From Rathayibacter rhapontici (GTDB taxonomy: Bacteria; Actinomycetota; Actinomycetes; Actinomycetales; Microbacteriaceae), in assembly GCF_001995175.1 (NCBI RefSeq), contig NZ_MUKN01000021.1, positions 1-58,787 on the forward strand: a stretch of DNA of 58,787 nt. The letters run 5' to 3'. The notes beneath the pieces are model-generated. The model was not told the origin of the DNA. It saw only the letters and a program-made list of their open reading frames with translations, and did not search any database. The position numbers and the translations under genes are program-made. Shown here piece by piece: positions 34,357-41,998 of this stretch. Position 1 is the stretch's first letter. Each line of letters begins with the position of its first letter.

Positions 34357-35604
34357 ATGACATCCACCTCCACCGCGGCACGCTGGGGTGCCGCGATCCT
34401 CGCGAGCGGCCTCGCGGTCACGCTCGCCGCCTGCTCGAGCGGCGGCTCCTCCTCCGACTCCTCGTCCGACGCCGGACTCACGGTGATGATCGGCTCGTCC
34501 GGCGACGCCGAGACGACCGCGGTCACCGACGCGGTGAACGCCTGGGGCGAGGAGAACGGCACGACGGTCGAGGTCGTCGCCGCCAGCGACCTGACGCAGC
34601 AGCTCGGCCAGGGCTTCTCGGGCGGCAACCCGCCCGACCTCTTCTACATGAGCTGGGACCAGTTCCAGACGTACGCCAGCAACCGCTACCTCGAGCCGTA
34701 CGCCGAGGACGCCGGGAACGCCGACGCGTTCTACCCGGCGCTGCGCGAGGCCTTCACCTACGACGACCAGTTCTACTGCGAGCCCAAGGACTTCTCGACG
34801 CTGGGTCTCGTCATCAACACCGACCTCTGGGCGGCCGCCGGTCTCACCGACGCCGACATCCCGACCGACTGGGCGGGCCTCGAGTCCGCTGCCGCGAAGC
34901 TGACCGCGAACGGAGCGACCGGTCTCTCCTTCGGCGCCGAATACGCGCGCATCGGCACCTTCATGAACCAGGCCGGCGGCTCGCTGCTGTCCGAGGACGG
35001 CGAGACCGTCACCGCGGACACCCCCGAGAACGTGGCCGGACTCACCGAGGTGAAGAAGCTGCTGACCGACGGGACGCTGAAGTTCCCCGCCGACCTCGAC
35101 TCCGGCTGGGCCGGTGAGGCCTTCGGCAAGGGCGCCGCGGCGATGGTCATCGAGGGACCGTGGATCAACGGCGCGCTCGAGGCCGACTACCCCGACGTGA
35201 ACTACACCGTCGCCGAGCTCCCCGCGGGCCCCGGCGGGAAGTCGACCTTCACCTTCAGCAACTGCTGGGGCATCCCGGTCGGCAGCGAGACGGCGGAGCA
35301 GGCGCAGTCGCTGGTCGAATCCCTCACCGCCGACGAGCAGCAGCTCGCATTCTCGGACGCGTTCGGCGTGATCCCCTCGACCGAGACGGGCGCCGCGGAG
35401 TACGCGACGAAGTACCCCGAGAACGCCGCCTTCGTGACCGGGAACGACTACGCCGTCAGCCCCGTCGCCTTCGCCGGCGCCGCCACCGTGATCACCGACT
35501 TCAACTCGGCCCTCGAGGGCCTGGCGTCGGGCGATCCGGAGGCGATCCTCGCCGACCTGCAGACGAACCTGCAGGACGCGCTCGACACGGCGAACGCGAA
35601 GTAG
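34357..35604 (+). CDS. Sugar ABC transporter solute-binding lipoprotein
   Basis: A 415-residue extracellular binding protein. A lipoprotein signal (ILASGLAVTLAACSS, lipobox LAAC, about residues 13-27) is followed by a Ser/Gly linker and a family 1 solute-binding fold (GLTVMIGSSGDAETTAV; NPPDLFYMSWDQF; FGKGAAAMVIEGPWINGAL; NNCWGIPVG variant FSNCWGIPVG). ATG at 34357 is preceded by GAAAGG. The gene is 52 bp after lacI and 324 bp before the permeases. Context suggests an alpha-glucoside or maltodextrin-like ligand; the sequence alone does not decide this. Confidence 0.94.
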   Translation: MTSTSTAARWGAAILASGLAVTLAACSSGGSSSDSSSDAGLTVMIGSSGDAETTAVTDAVNAWGEENGTTVEVVAASDLTQQLGQGFSGGNPPDLFYMSWDQFQTYASNRYLEPYAEDAGNADAFYPALREAFTYDDQFYCEPKDFSTLGLVINTDLWAAAGLTDADIPTDWAGLESAAAKLTANGATGLSFGAEYARIGTFMNQAGGSLLSEDGETVTADTPENVAGLTEVKKLLTDGTLKFPADLDSGWAGEAFGKGAAAMVIEGPWINGALEADYPDVNYTVAELPAGPGGKSTFTFSNCWGIPVGSETAEQAQSLVESLTADEQQLAFSDAFGVIPSTETGAAEYATKYPENAAFVTGNDYAVSPVAFAGAATVITDFNSALEGLASGDPEAILADLQTNLQDALDTANAK

Positions 35605-35611
35605 CCGCGCG

Positions 35612-35645
35612 CCGGAGGCGTCGGGGCCCGACCCGCCGCCTCCGG
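35612..35645 (+). terminator. Hairpin after the binding-protein gene (possible attenuator)
   Basis: CCGGAGGCG (35612-35620) pairs with CGCCTCCGG (35637-35645), starting 8 bp after the stop codon. No T-run follows. Placed between the binding-protein and permease genes, it may let only part of the transcripts continue, as expected for binding proteins needed in excess. Confidence 0.6.
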
Positions 35646-35907
35646 ACGCCTGCACGATCCGCAGGCACCCGCGCGGTCTGCAGGCATCCGCACGAACTGC
35701 AGGCATCTGCACGGTCTGCAGGCATCCGCACGATCTGCAGGGGATCCGCGAGATTCCGACTCCTGCGAGCGGAGGAACGTGCTCTCCCGCGAGGATCCCC
35801 TGCAGATCGCACGTCGATCCCCTGCAGACGGCGCGAAGTCCTGCAGATCGGCACCCCTGCAGACCGCACCGACACCTGCAGATCGCACCTCCGAGCCCCG
35901 CCCCCGA
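35646..35907. repeat. Inverted array of CTGCAG-containing units
   Basis: About five head-to-tail units of GCATCYGCACGRWCTGCAG lie left of centre (35650-35742). About five inverted units, CCTGCAGATCGCAC and variants, lie to the right (35808-35900), around a central ~60-nt region flanked by GGATCC/GGATCC. CTGCAG occurs nine times here and twice more in the last codons of the preceding gene. The two halves are mutually complementary, so the transcript could fold into one long branched hairpin. No coding frame is credible. Confidence 0.8.
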
Positions 35908-35928
35908 CACGTCGAAGGAGACGCATCG

Positions 35929-37035
35929 ATGACCGCCCCCGCACCCGCACGCAGGCGCCGCTCCGGCATCCGCGGGCACGAGGCCCGCTACGGCTGGCTC
36001 TTCACCCTCCCCGCGATCCTCGTCATCGGCGTCTTCCTCGTGCTGCCCATCGGCCTCGCGCTGTGGGTCAGCGTCAGCAACTGGAACGGCCTCGGCTCGC
36101 CGCTGGGTCCGACCGCGCAGTTCGTCGGCGCCGACAACTACCAGGCGGTGCTCACCGAGCCGGGCCTGGCGCAGAAGGACTTCGGCACCTCGATCCGCAA
36201 CAACCTCTACTACGTGCTGCTCGTCGTGCCGCTGCAGACGGCCCTCGCGCTGTTCCTCGCGGTGCAGGTGAACCGGCGCATCCTGCGCGGGCGCGGATTC
36301 TTCCGCACCGCCTTCTACTTCCCCTCCGTCACGTCGTCGATCGCGATCACCGTGATCTTCCTGTTCCTCTTCAGCGCATCAGGCGTCGTGAACGCCGTGC
36401 TCGGCTGGTTCGGCGCCGACGGCCCCACCTGGATGGCCGACCCGTCCGGGATCCTGCACAGCGTCCTCGGCGCCGTCGGAGTCGACGGCTCCGGTCCGCT
36501 GGCCGCCGCCGCTCCGCTCGGGCTCACCTGGTGGGACTGGCTGTCGGGCCCCTCCGTCGCCATGTGCGTGCTGATCACGATGGCGATCTTCACCACGTCG
36601 GGCACCTTCATGCTGCTGTTCCTCGCGGCGCTGCAGAACATCGGCGCCGAGATCGACGAGGCGGCGCTGATGGACGGCGCCGGGGCGCTCCGCAAGTTCT
36701 TCTCGGTCACCCTGCCGATGCTCAAGCCCACGCTCTTCACGGTGCTCACCCTCGGGTTGATCGGCACCTGGCAGGTCTTCGACCAGATCTACCTGACCGG
36801 AGGCGGCTCACCCGGCAAGACGCTGCTCACGCCCGCGTTCCTCGCCTACGAGTCCTCGTTCACCGACCTCCGCTGGGGGCAGGGCGCGGCGATCGCGTTC
36901 ATCCTCTTCTTCATCATCGTGGTGCTCACGCTGCTGCAGCGGGCGCTGCTGCGCGAGAAGGGCGAGCCCCGCAGCCGCCGCCGCGCCGCCCGGGCCGACG
37001 CCGCCACGACCCTCACCACGGGAGGTGTGCGATGA
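35929..37035 (+). CDS. Sugar ABC transporter permease (MalF/UgpA type)
   Basis: A 368-residue integral membrane subunit with about six helices, the first at 22-45 (WLFTLPAILVIGVFLVLPIG). A periplasmic insert of around 45 residues (150-200) is longer than usual. The ATPase-contact EAA loop is EIDEAALMDGAGALRKF, about residue 240. ATG at 35929 has GAAGGAG upstream. The stop overlaps the next gene's start (ATGA). No ATP-binding subunit is encoded nearby, as is common when a shared MsiK/UgpC-like ATPase is used. Confidence 0.94.
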   Translation: MTAPAPARRRRSGIRGHEARYGWLFTLPAILVIGVFLVLPIGLALWVSVSNWNGLGSPLGPTAQFVGADNYQAVLTEPGLAQKDFGTSIRNNLYYVLLVVPLQTALALFLAVQVNRRILRGRGFFRTAFYFPSVTSSIAITVIFLFLFSASGVVNAVLGWFGADGPTWMADPSGILHSVLGAVGVDGSGPLAAAAPLGLTWWDWLSGPSVAMCVLITMAIFTTSGTFMLLFLAALQNIGAEIDEAALMDGAGALRKFFSVTLPMLKPTLFTVLTLGLIGTWQVFDQIYLTGGGSPGKTLLTPAFLAYESSFTDLRWGQGAAIAFILFFIIVVLTLLQRALLREKGEPRSRRRAARADAATTLTTGGVR

Positions 37036-37943
37036 GCACCCTGATCGACTCCGGCACACGGGCCGTCGACGAGACGCCCGCCGCGCCGCTCCCGCGCCGC
37101 CGCGTGCAGCTCGGGGCCCGCGGACGCGCCTCGCTGATCGGCGGCTACCTGCTGCTGATCGCGCTCGCGCTCGTCTACATCTACCCGTTCCTGATCTCGG
37201 TCGCGTCGTCGTTCAAGACCGACGCGGATGCGACCTCGAACCCGCTCTCCCTGCTCCCGGCGACCTGGTCGTTCGCCTCGTACGAGCGGCTCTTCACCGA
37301 CGTGCCGCTGCCGCTGTGGACGCTGAACTCGGTCATCGTGACGGTGTTCGTGACCATCGGGCGCGTGTTCTTCGACTCGCTCGCGGGCTACGCGCTGTCG
37401 CGGCTGAACTTCCGCGGGCGGGGCTTCCTGTTCGCGCTGTTCATCGGAGTGATGAGCGTGCCGGCGGTCGTGCTGCTGATCCCGCGGTTCCTGATCCTCA
37501 AGCAGCTCGGGCTCTACGACAGCTACGCGGGGATGATCGTGCCGCTGATCGTGGACGCGGCGGGCATCTTCATCATGAAGCAGTTCTTCGACTCGATCCC
37601 GCTGTCGATCGAGGAGGCCGCGCGGATCGACGGGGCCGGCGTGTTCCGCACGTTCCGCTCGATCGTGGTGCCGATGGCGCGTCCGGCGATCGTGACGCTG
37701 TTCATCCTGTCGTTCCAGGGCTCGTGGAACGAGTTCTCGCACTTCGTGGTCTCGCGGCAGTCGCCGGAGCTGAACACGCTGACGACCGGAGTCGCATCGC
37801 TGGTCTCGGGGCAGCTGGGCACCGGCAACCAGTACCCGCTGCAGCTGGCGGCGGCGGTGCTGATGTCGATCCCGGTGGCGGTGCTGTTCTTCGTCTTCCA
37901 GAAGCGGATCATGAACACGACCGAGGGCGCGGAGAAGGGCTGA
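37032..37943 (+). CDS. Sugar ABC transporter permease (MalG/UgpE type)
   Basis: A 303-residue permease with six predicted helices, the first at about 36-58. ASSFKTDADATSN after the first helix and the EAA loop SIEEAARIDGAGVFRTFRS (about 195) are family hallmarks, as is the terminal FVFQKRIMNTTEGAEKG. It is translationally coupled to the first permease by an ATGA overlap. It is the last gene of the operon; REP-like palindromes follow 22 bp after the stop and may protect the mRNA end. Confidence 0.94.
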   Translation: MSTLIDSGTRAVDETPAAPLPRRRVQLGARGRASLIGGYLLLIALALVYIYPFLISVASSFKTDADATSNPLSLLPATWSFASYERLFTDVPLPLWTLNSVIVTVFVTIGRVFFDSLAGYALSRLNFRGRGFLFALFIGVMSVPAVVLLIPRFLILKQLGLYDSYAGMIVPLIVDAAGIFIMKQFFDSIPLSIEEAARIDGAGVFRTFRSIVVPMARPAIVTLFILSFQGSWNEFSHFVVSRQSPELNTLTTGVASLVSGQLGTGNQYPLQLAAAVLMSIPVAVLFFVFQKRIMNTTEGAEKG

Positions 37944-37965
37944 CGCGGCGACTGCGGGCGGCGGC

Positions 37966-38131
37966 GGATCTCGAGACGGCCGCTGCGCGGCCTGCTCGAC
38001 GCCTGCTGGTCGAGTAGCCCCGGAGGGGCGTATCGAGACCCGCGTGCTCCGGGGGTCGGGGATCTCGATACGGCCGCTGCGCGGCCTACTCGATCAGCAA
38101 AGGAGAGGCTGCGCGGCCTACTCGATCAGCA
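37966..38131. repeat. REP-like palindromes, tandem copies of the GTCGAGTAG family
   Basis: A full copy and partial copies: GGATCTCGAGACGGCCGCTG, CTGCTGGTCGAGTAGCCCC, GTATCGAGACCC, GATCTCGATACGGCCGCTGC and two repeats of GGCTGCGCGGCCTACTCGAT or its close relative. They are stacked between the permease gene and the convergent hydrolase gene. Confidence 0.85.
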
Positions 38132-38149
38132 GGGGGGAGGCGGCGCCGC

Positions 38150-38986
38150 CTACTTCGCGAGGAACTCGAGGACGCGGGCGTTCCACTCCTCCGCGTGGCT
38201 GACGTTGACGCCGTGGGGGCCGCCCTCGACGACGTGCAGCTCGGAGCCGGGGATCGCGGCGTGCGTGCGCGCGCCCGAGCCCTCGAAGGGCACGGTCGCG
38301 TCGCTGTCGCCGTGGATGACGAGCGTCGGGAGGGTGACGAGCGGCAGGTCCTCACGGAAGTCCGTGGTCGCGAACGCCGTCATGCAGGCGAGCGCGGCGA
38401 CCTTCGACGACTGCTTCGCGAGGGCGAGCGCGTCCTGGCGCTGCTCCTCCGAGACGACGAGCGTGCCCTTCGCCGAGAAGAACTGGGTGGTGAAGTCGTC
38501 GTAGAACGCGTCCTGGTCCTTGGTGAGACCGGCCGTCATCTCGGCGGCCTGGGACTTCTCGAGCGGGCCGTCCGGGTTGTCGGAGCCCTTCATCAGGTAC
38601 GGCGGCACCGCGGAGGCGAACACGACGCTGCGCAGGCGCTCGGTGCCGTACTTCGAGAAGTAGCGGGCGACCTCGCCGCCGCCCATCGAGAAGCCGACCA
38701 GCGTCACGTCCTGCAGGTCGAGCTCGGTGAGGAGCGCGTGCAGGTCCTCGGTCAGCGTGTCGTAGGTGTAGCCGGTGAGCGGCTTGTCGCTGCGGCCGAA
38801 GCCCCGGCGGTCGTAGGTGACGACGCGGTAGCCGGCGGCGGTGAGCGCCGGGACCTGCTCGGACCAGGACTCGCCCGAGAGCGGCCAGCCGTGGATCAGG
38901 ACGATCGGGCGGCCCGAGCCGCCGGTGTCGTCGACGTGGAGGTTCGTGTCCTTGAAGAGGCCGTGGTGCGCGGTGATCTCGGTCAT
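38150..38986 (-). CDS. Alpha/beta hydrolase, non-haem chloroperoxidase-like
   Basis: A 278-residue alpha/beta hydrolase. The oxyanion HGWPLSGESW is near 32, the nucleophile elbow GFSMGGGEVARYF near 98-110, the acid in HGDSDATVPFEGS, and the His in EGGPHGVNVSHAEEW. GYRVVTYDRRGFGRSDKP is highly typical of the cofactor-free haloperoxidase/esterase group. The ATG at 38986 follows AAGGAG on its strand. It is downstream of a peroxiredoxin gene on the same strand with a 125-bp gap. Perhydrolase or ester hydrolase activity is likely; the natural substrate is unknown. Confidence 0.92.
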   Translation of the reverse strand: MTEITAHHGLFKDTNLHVDDTGGSGRPIVLIHGWPLSGESWSEQVPALTAAGYRVVTYDRRGFGRSDKPLTGYTYDTLTEDLHALLTELDLQDVTLVGFSMGGGEVARYFSKYGTERLRSVVFASAVPPYLMKGSDNPDGPLEKSQAAEMTAGLTKDQDAFYDDFTTQFFSAKGTLVVSEEQRQDALALAKQSSKVAALACMTAFATTDFREDLPLVTLPTLVIHGDSDATVPFEGSGARTHAAIPGSELHVVEGGPHGVNVSHAEEWNARVLEFLAK

Positions 38987-39111
38987 GCGGGTTCTCCTTC
39001 CGGCGCCGTCCGTCGGCGTCGATGGTGGTTCGAAGGAGACTAGGCAGCCGGATGGGGAGAGCGCCCCGACGGCGGGGAGGCTTGACAGCGGCCTCCCCGC
39101 CCCGGCGGGAG

Positions 39112-39780
39112 TCACGCCAGGTCGTCGACCGCCGCGAGGATCTCGTCGGTCTCGGTGCGGGTCGTGTAGTCCACGTGCACGTCGGCGAAGCGCACGACGC
39201 GGCCCGCGTCGACGACGAGCACGGTCGGGAACGGGATCGCGGGGGTGTCGTCCGCGTTCGAGTCCTTCACCGCGAATCCGAGGGAGGTGTGCGCCTCGAT
39301 CGCCGCGTCACTCGGGGCCGTCACGATGCCCAGGCGCCCGGCGAGGGTGTTGCCCGGGTCCGAGACGACGGTGAAGCCGAGCTCGCCGTCGCCGGTCGAG
39401 CGCGAGCCGTCCGCGGTCTGGGGGCTGATCGCGACGAACGCGACGCCGCGCTCGCGCAGGGCCGGGGCGAGGGTGGCGTCGTAGTGGCGGAGGGTGAGGT
39501 TGCAGTACGGGCACCAGGCGCCGCGGTAGAAGACGAGCACGGCGGCGCCCTCGCCCAGCACGGAGGACAGCGCGACGGACTCGCCGTCGACGGTCAGGAC
39601 CGTCGCATCCGGCAGCTCGTCGCCCGCGGACACGGCGTGGTCGGGGACTCCGGCCGAGACGAGGTCGGCCTGCTCGCCGGCGAAGACCGCCGCGAGGTCG
39701 TCGCCGATGGCGGCCGTGAATCCGGTGGTGAACTCGGTGGACTGCTGGCCGATCGTGGGGGTCGCGTTCGTGGTGGGCAT
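39112..39780 (-). CDS. Peroxiredoxin-like AhpC/TSA family protein
   Basis: A 222-residue thioredoxin-fold peroxidase. A helical N-terminal extension of about 60 residues precedes the fold. VLVFYRGAWCPYCNLTLRHY carries a CxxC (about residues 89-92) in place of the PxxxTxxC motif of classical peroxiredoxins, a feature of the AhpC/TSA-like redoxin group. FTVVSDPGNTLAGRLGI and IPFPTVLVVDAGRVVRFADV complete the fold. ATG at 39780 chosen for ribosome spacing and because upstream codons look random. It may reduce organic peroxides for the neighbouring hydrolase gene product, though this is only context. Confidence 0.9.
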   Translation of the reverse strand: MPTTNATPTIGQQSTEFTTGFTAAIGDDLAAVFAGEQADLVSAGVPDHAVSAGDELPDATVLTVDGESVALSSVLGEGAAVLVFYRGAWCPYCNLTLRHYDATLAPALRERGVAFVAISPQTADGSRSTGDGELGFTVVSDPGNTLAGRLGIVTAPSDAAIEAHTSLGFAVKDSNADDTPAIPFPTVLVVDAGRVVRFADVHVDYTTRTETDEILAAVDDLA

Positions 39781-39898
39781 CGTCGTCTCCGTCCGGCGCC
39801 CGCTGCTCGGCCGCTCCAGCGGTGATCGTAGGGTCACCACCCTGACACCCGCAGGGGGGACGTCATGCTTCGTCACAGGCGGGGCGGCCGGGAACGAC

Positions 39899-39932
39899 GG
39901 GCGCCGCCCCGGCCGAAGCCGGGACGGCGCCC
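39899..39932 (-). terminator. Terminator of the 93-residue hypothetical gene
   Basis: GGGCGCCG (39899-39906) pairs with CGGCGCCC (39925-39932), with an inner CCCCGGC/CCGGGA extension. It is 14 bp beyond the stop of the minus-strand gene at 39947. Confidence 0.7.
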
Positions 39933-39946
39933 TGGAGGAGTGCGGA

Positions 39947-40228
39947 CTACTGGAATCCGCCGCCGCGGTCCTCGTGGTCCTCGATGGGGTCGGAGTCGGG
40001 GGCGTCGAGGGTGAAGGTCACGTGGACCGACTCGCCGACCTCCTTCGCGGCGACGGCGGTGTAGACGAGGTGGGTCTCCTGGCCGTCCACGGCCGCGTAG
40101 ACGTCCACCTCCTTCTCGTAGCCGCCATCGGTGCTGACGCGGGTCTCGGTCTGCCCGTCGAAGGGGCCGCCCTGGAAGAAGGCGAGGTAGCTCTCGCCCT
40201 CGGCGAGTTCGCGGATGTCGTTGCTCAT
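39947..40228 (-). CDS. Hypothetical protein, 93 residues
   Basis: An acidic 93-residue protein that I do not recognise. It begins MSNDIRELAEGESYLAFFQG and has GPFDGQTETRV, a pattern like small actinobacterial proteins annotated only as hypothetical. The middle (HLVYTAVAAKEVGESVHVTF) suggests beta strands. It ends in an acidic, Gly-rich tail. No signal peptide or membrane segment. It has a clear terminator after it, supporting expression. It stands alone between the peroxiredoxin gene and the divergent oxidase gene. Confidence 0.65.
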   Translation of the reverse strand: MSNDIRELAEGESYLAFFQGGPFDGQTETRVSTDGGYEKEVDVYAAVDGQETHLVYTAVAAKEVGESVHVTFTLDAPDSDPIEDHEDRGGGFQ

Positions 40229-40270
40229 GGTCCAGGTCTACCACTCGCGGTCGGGCGTCCGCCGGGCCTC

Positions 40271-40429
40271 GGGCCTGGTGAACACGATCTCGCGTGCTCC
40301 GCTCGTCCTGATCGCACGATCTGCGGCGTCGGGAATCTCGACCACTGCCCGCAGTGGCCTTCGCTTCCCTCCTTGCAGCTCGCACGATCAGGCCGTGCTC
40401 GCGACGGCGATCTCGTGCTCACCAGGCCC
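40271..40429. repeat. 159-bp element with 17-bp terminal inverted repeats
   Basis: GGGCCTGGTGAACACGA (40271-40287) and TCGTGCTCACCAGGCCC (40413-40429) match at 16 of 17 positions as inverted repeats. Inside are the further complementary pieces CCTGATCG and CGATCAGG. It fills most of the divergent spacer between the 93-residue gene and the oxidase gene; no protein is encoded. It could be a miniature mobile element or a compound palindrome. Confidence 0.6.
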
Positions 40430-40522
40430 TCGCGGTGGCGCCCGGCGAGCGGGCAGGGGTGCGCGAGGATCCCCGGGTGCGCCGAGGGCGGCGCTCGGAG
40501 GCGAGAACGTAGGATGTCGGGG

Positions 40523-41998
40523 ATGACGATCGGACGCCGCACCTTCCTCTCGGGAGCCGCCACGGGGGCCGGCCTCCTGGTCCTCGCGGGCTGCACGCCG
40601 CCGCGTCCGACGCCCACCCGCTCGGTGACGAAGGCGCCCGTGCCCACCCCGAGCACCACCGCCGTTCCGACCCCTTCGGCGTTCGTCCGCTCCGCCTGGG
40701 GCACCGATCCGTACGCGCTCGGCAGCACCTCCTACCTGCCCGTCGGAGCGACTCCCGAGCACCGCGACGACCTCGCGCAGAACGTGCTCGACCGCGTCTT
40801 CTTCGCCGGGGAGGCGACCGACTCGTCCGAGCCGGGCACCCTGCAGGGCGCCTGGAACTCGGGCGTCCGCGCCGCCGGCGGGATCGCGGCGGTCGCGGCC
40901 GACGGCGAGCGAATCGCGATCGTCGGAGCGGGGCTCGCGGGCGCGATCGCGGCCCGCCGCCTCATCGACGCGGGCTACGACGTCACCCTCGTCGAGGCGC
41001 GCGAGCGCACCGGGGGCCGCATCGCGACCACGCGGCCCGACGGCTGGCCCGTCGCGGTCGACAGCGGAGCCTGGGCGCTGACCGGCGCCGGCCCGGCCCT
41101 GCGCGAGAGCGTCCTCGACGCGGGAGTGGGCACCACTCCGATCGACCTCGCGGCGATCCGCTCGGTCGCGGCCGACGGCTCCGTCCTCGACGTCGGCACG
41201 ACCGGCGCCGACGCGCTGACCCGGGCGCTGGAGTGGGGGGCCGAGCAGTCCGAGGACGTGCCGCTCGCCGAGGCCTTCGCCGGATCCGGTGCCGCCGATC
41301 CGGCCGAGGCGGAGGCCGGCAGCGGCGACGGCGAGCCCGAGCGGGTCGCCGCCTACGTCGCTGGAGGCGCGGCGCTCACGACCGGCGCCGCCCCCGCGGA
41401 GCTCTCGTCCTGGTACGGGCTCGGCGACGCCTCGGCCGCGACCACGGCCCAGGAGCTCGACGACGACTCCGAGCGCGCGGACGCCGTCCTGACCGACGGC
41501 CTCGCTCCGCTCGTCGCGTCGCTGCTCGAGGACGTCGAGGTCTCGCTGCGCGCCGTCGTCAGCGGCATCGGCTACGACGAGGAGGGCGCCAGCGTCCGCC
41601 TCGCCACGGGGGAGTCGTTCTCGGCCGACCGCGTGCTGGTCACGGTGCCGATCGGGGTCCTCAAGACCGACGCGATCGTGTTCGACCCGCCCCTCCCGTT
41701 CGCGCACCGCGCCGCGATCGCGGCGATCGGCTCCGGAGTCGTGGAGACCCTCTGGCTGCGCTTCGACGAGTCGTTCTGGGATGCGGACGCCGAGGCGGTG
41801 TCGGCCGTGCGGTGGTCGCTCGTGGGCTCGGAGGCGGGCATCACGGAGTGGGTGAACCTGCAGCCGGTCGCCGGCGAGACGGTGCTGATCGGCCTCGTCG
41901 GCGCCGATCAGGCCTTGTCGCTGCAGGGGCTCAGCGACGACGAGCTGCTCACGGTCGCGGTGACGGCGCTGGAGCCGTTCGCCGTCGTCCCCGACTGA
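40523..41998 (+). CDS. Exported flavin amine oxidase with circularly permuted domain order
   Basis: A 491-residue flavoprotein with a Tat-type lipoprotein signal (GRRTFLSGAATGAGLLVLAGC). Residues about 55-115 contain the segment that normally ends flavin monoamine oxidases: SAWGTDPYALGSTSYLPVGA, FFAGEATDSSEPGTLQGAWN and SGVRAAGGIAA. The FAD Rossmann motif IAIVGAGLAGAIAARRLIDA only follows near 133, with GGRIATTRPDGWPVAVDSGA next. The protein stops at ALEPFAVVPD, exactly where the tail segment would be expected. All FAD-contacting parts are present once, so this is a permutation rather than a duplication or truncation. Its 3' end overlaps the convergent Pr6Pr gene by 50 bp. Substrate unknown; extracellular amine or carotenoid-like oxidation are options. 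Confidence 0.87.
   Translation: MTIGRRTFLSGAATGAGLLVLAGCTPPRPTPTRSVTKAPVPTPSTTAVPTPSAFVRSAWGTDPYALGSTSYLPVGATPEHRDDLAQNVLDRVFFAGEATDSSEPGTLQGAWNSGVRAAGGIAAVAADGERIAIVGAGLAGAIAARRLIDAGYDVTLVEARERTGGRIATTRPDGWPVAVDSGAWALTGAGPALRESVLDAGVGTTPIDLAAIRSVAADGSVLDVGTTGADALTRALEWGAEQSEDVPLAEAFAGSGAADPAEAEAGSGDGEPERVAAYVAGGAALTTGAAPAELSSWYGLGDASAATTAQELDDDSERADAVLTDGLAPLVASLLEDVEVSLRAVVSGIGYDEEGASVRLATGESFSADRVLVTVPIGVLKTDAIVFDPPLPFAHRAAIAAIGSGVVETLWLRFDESFWDADAEAVSAVRWSLVGSEAGITEWVNLQPVAGETVLIGLVGADQALSLQGLSDDELLTVAVTALEPFAVVPD

Noticed and set aside
35646..35907. CRISPR-like look of repeated CTGCAG units
   Set aside because: Units are 18-19 nt with no unique spacers, change orientation at the centre, and there are no cas genes.
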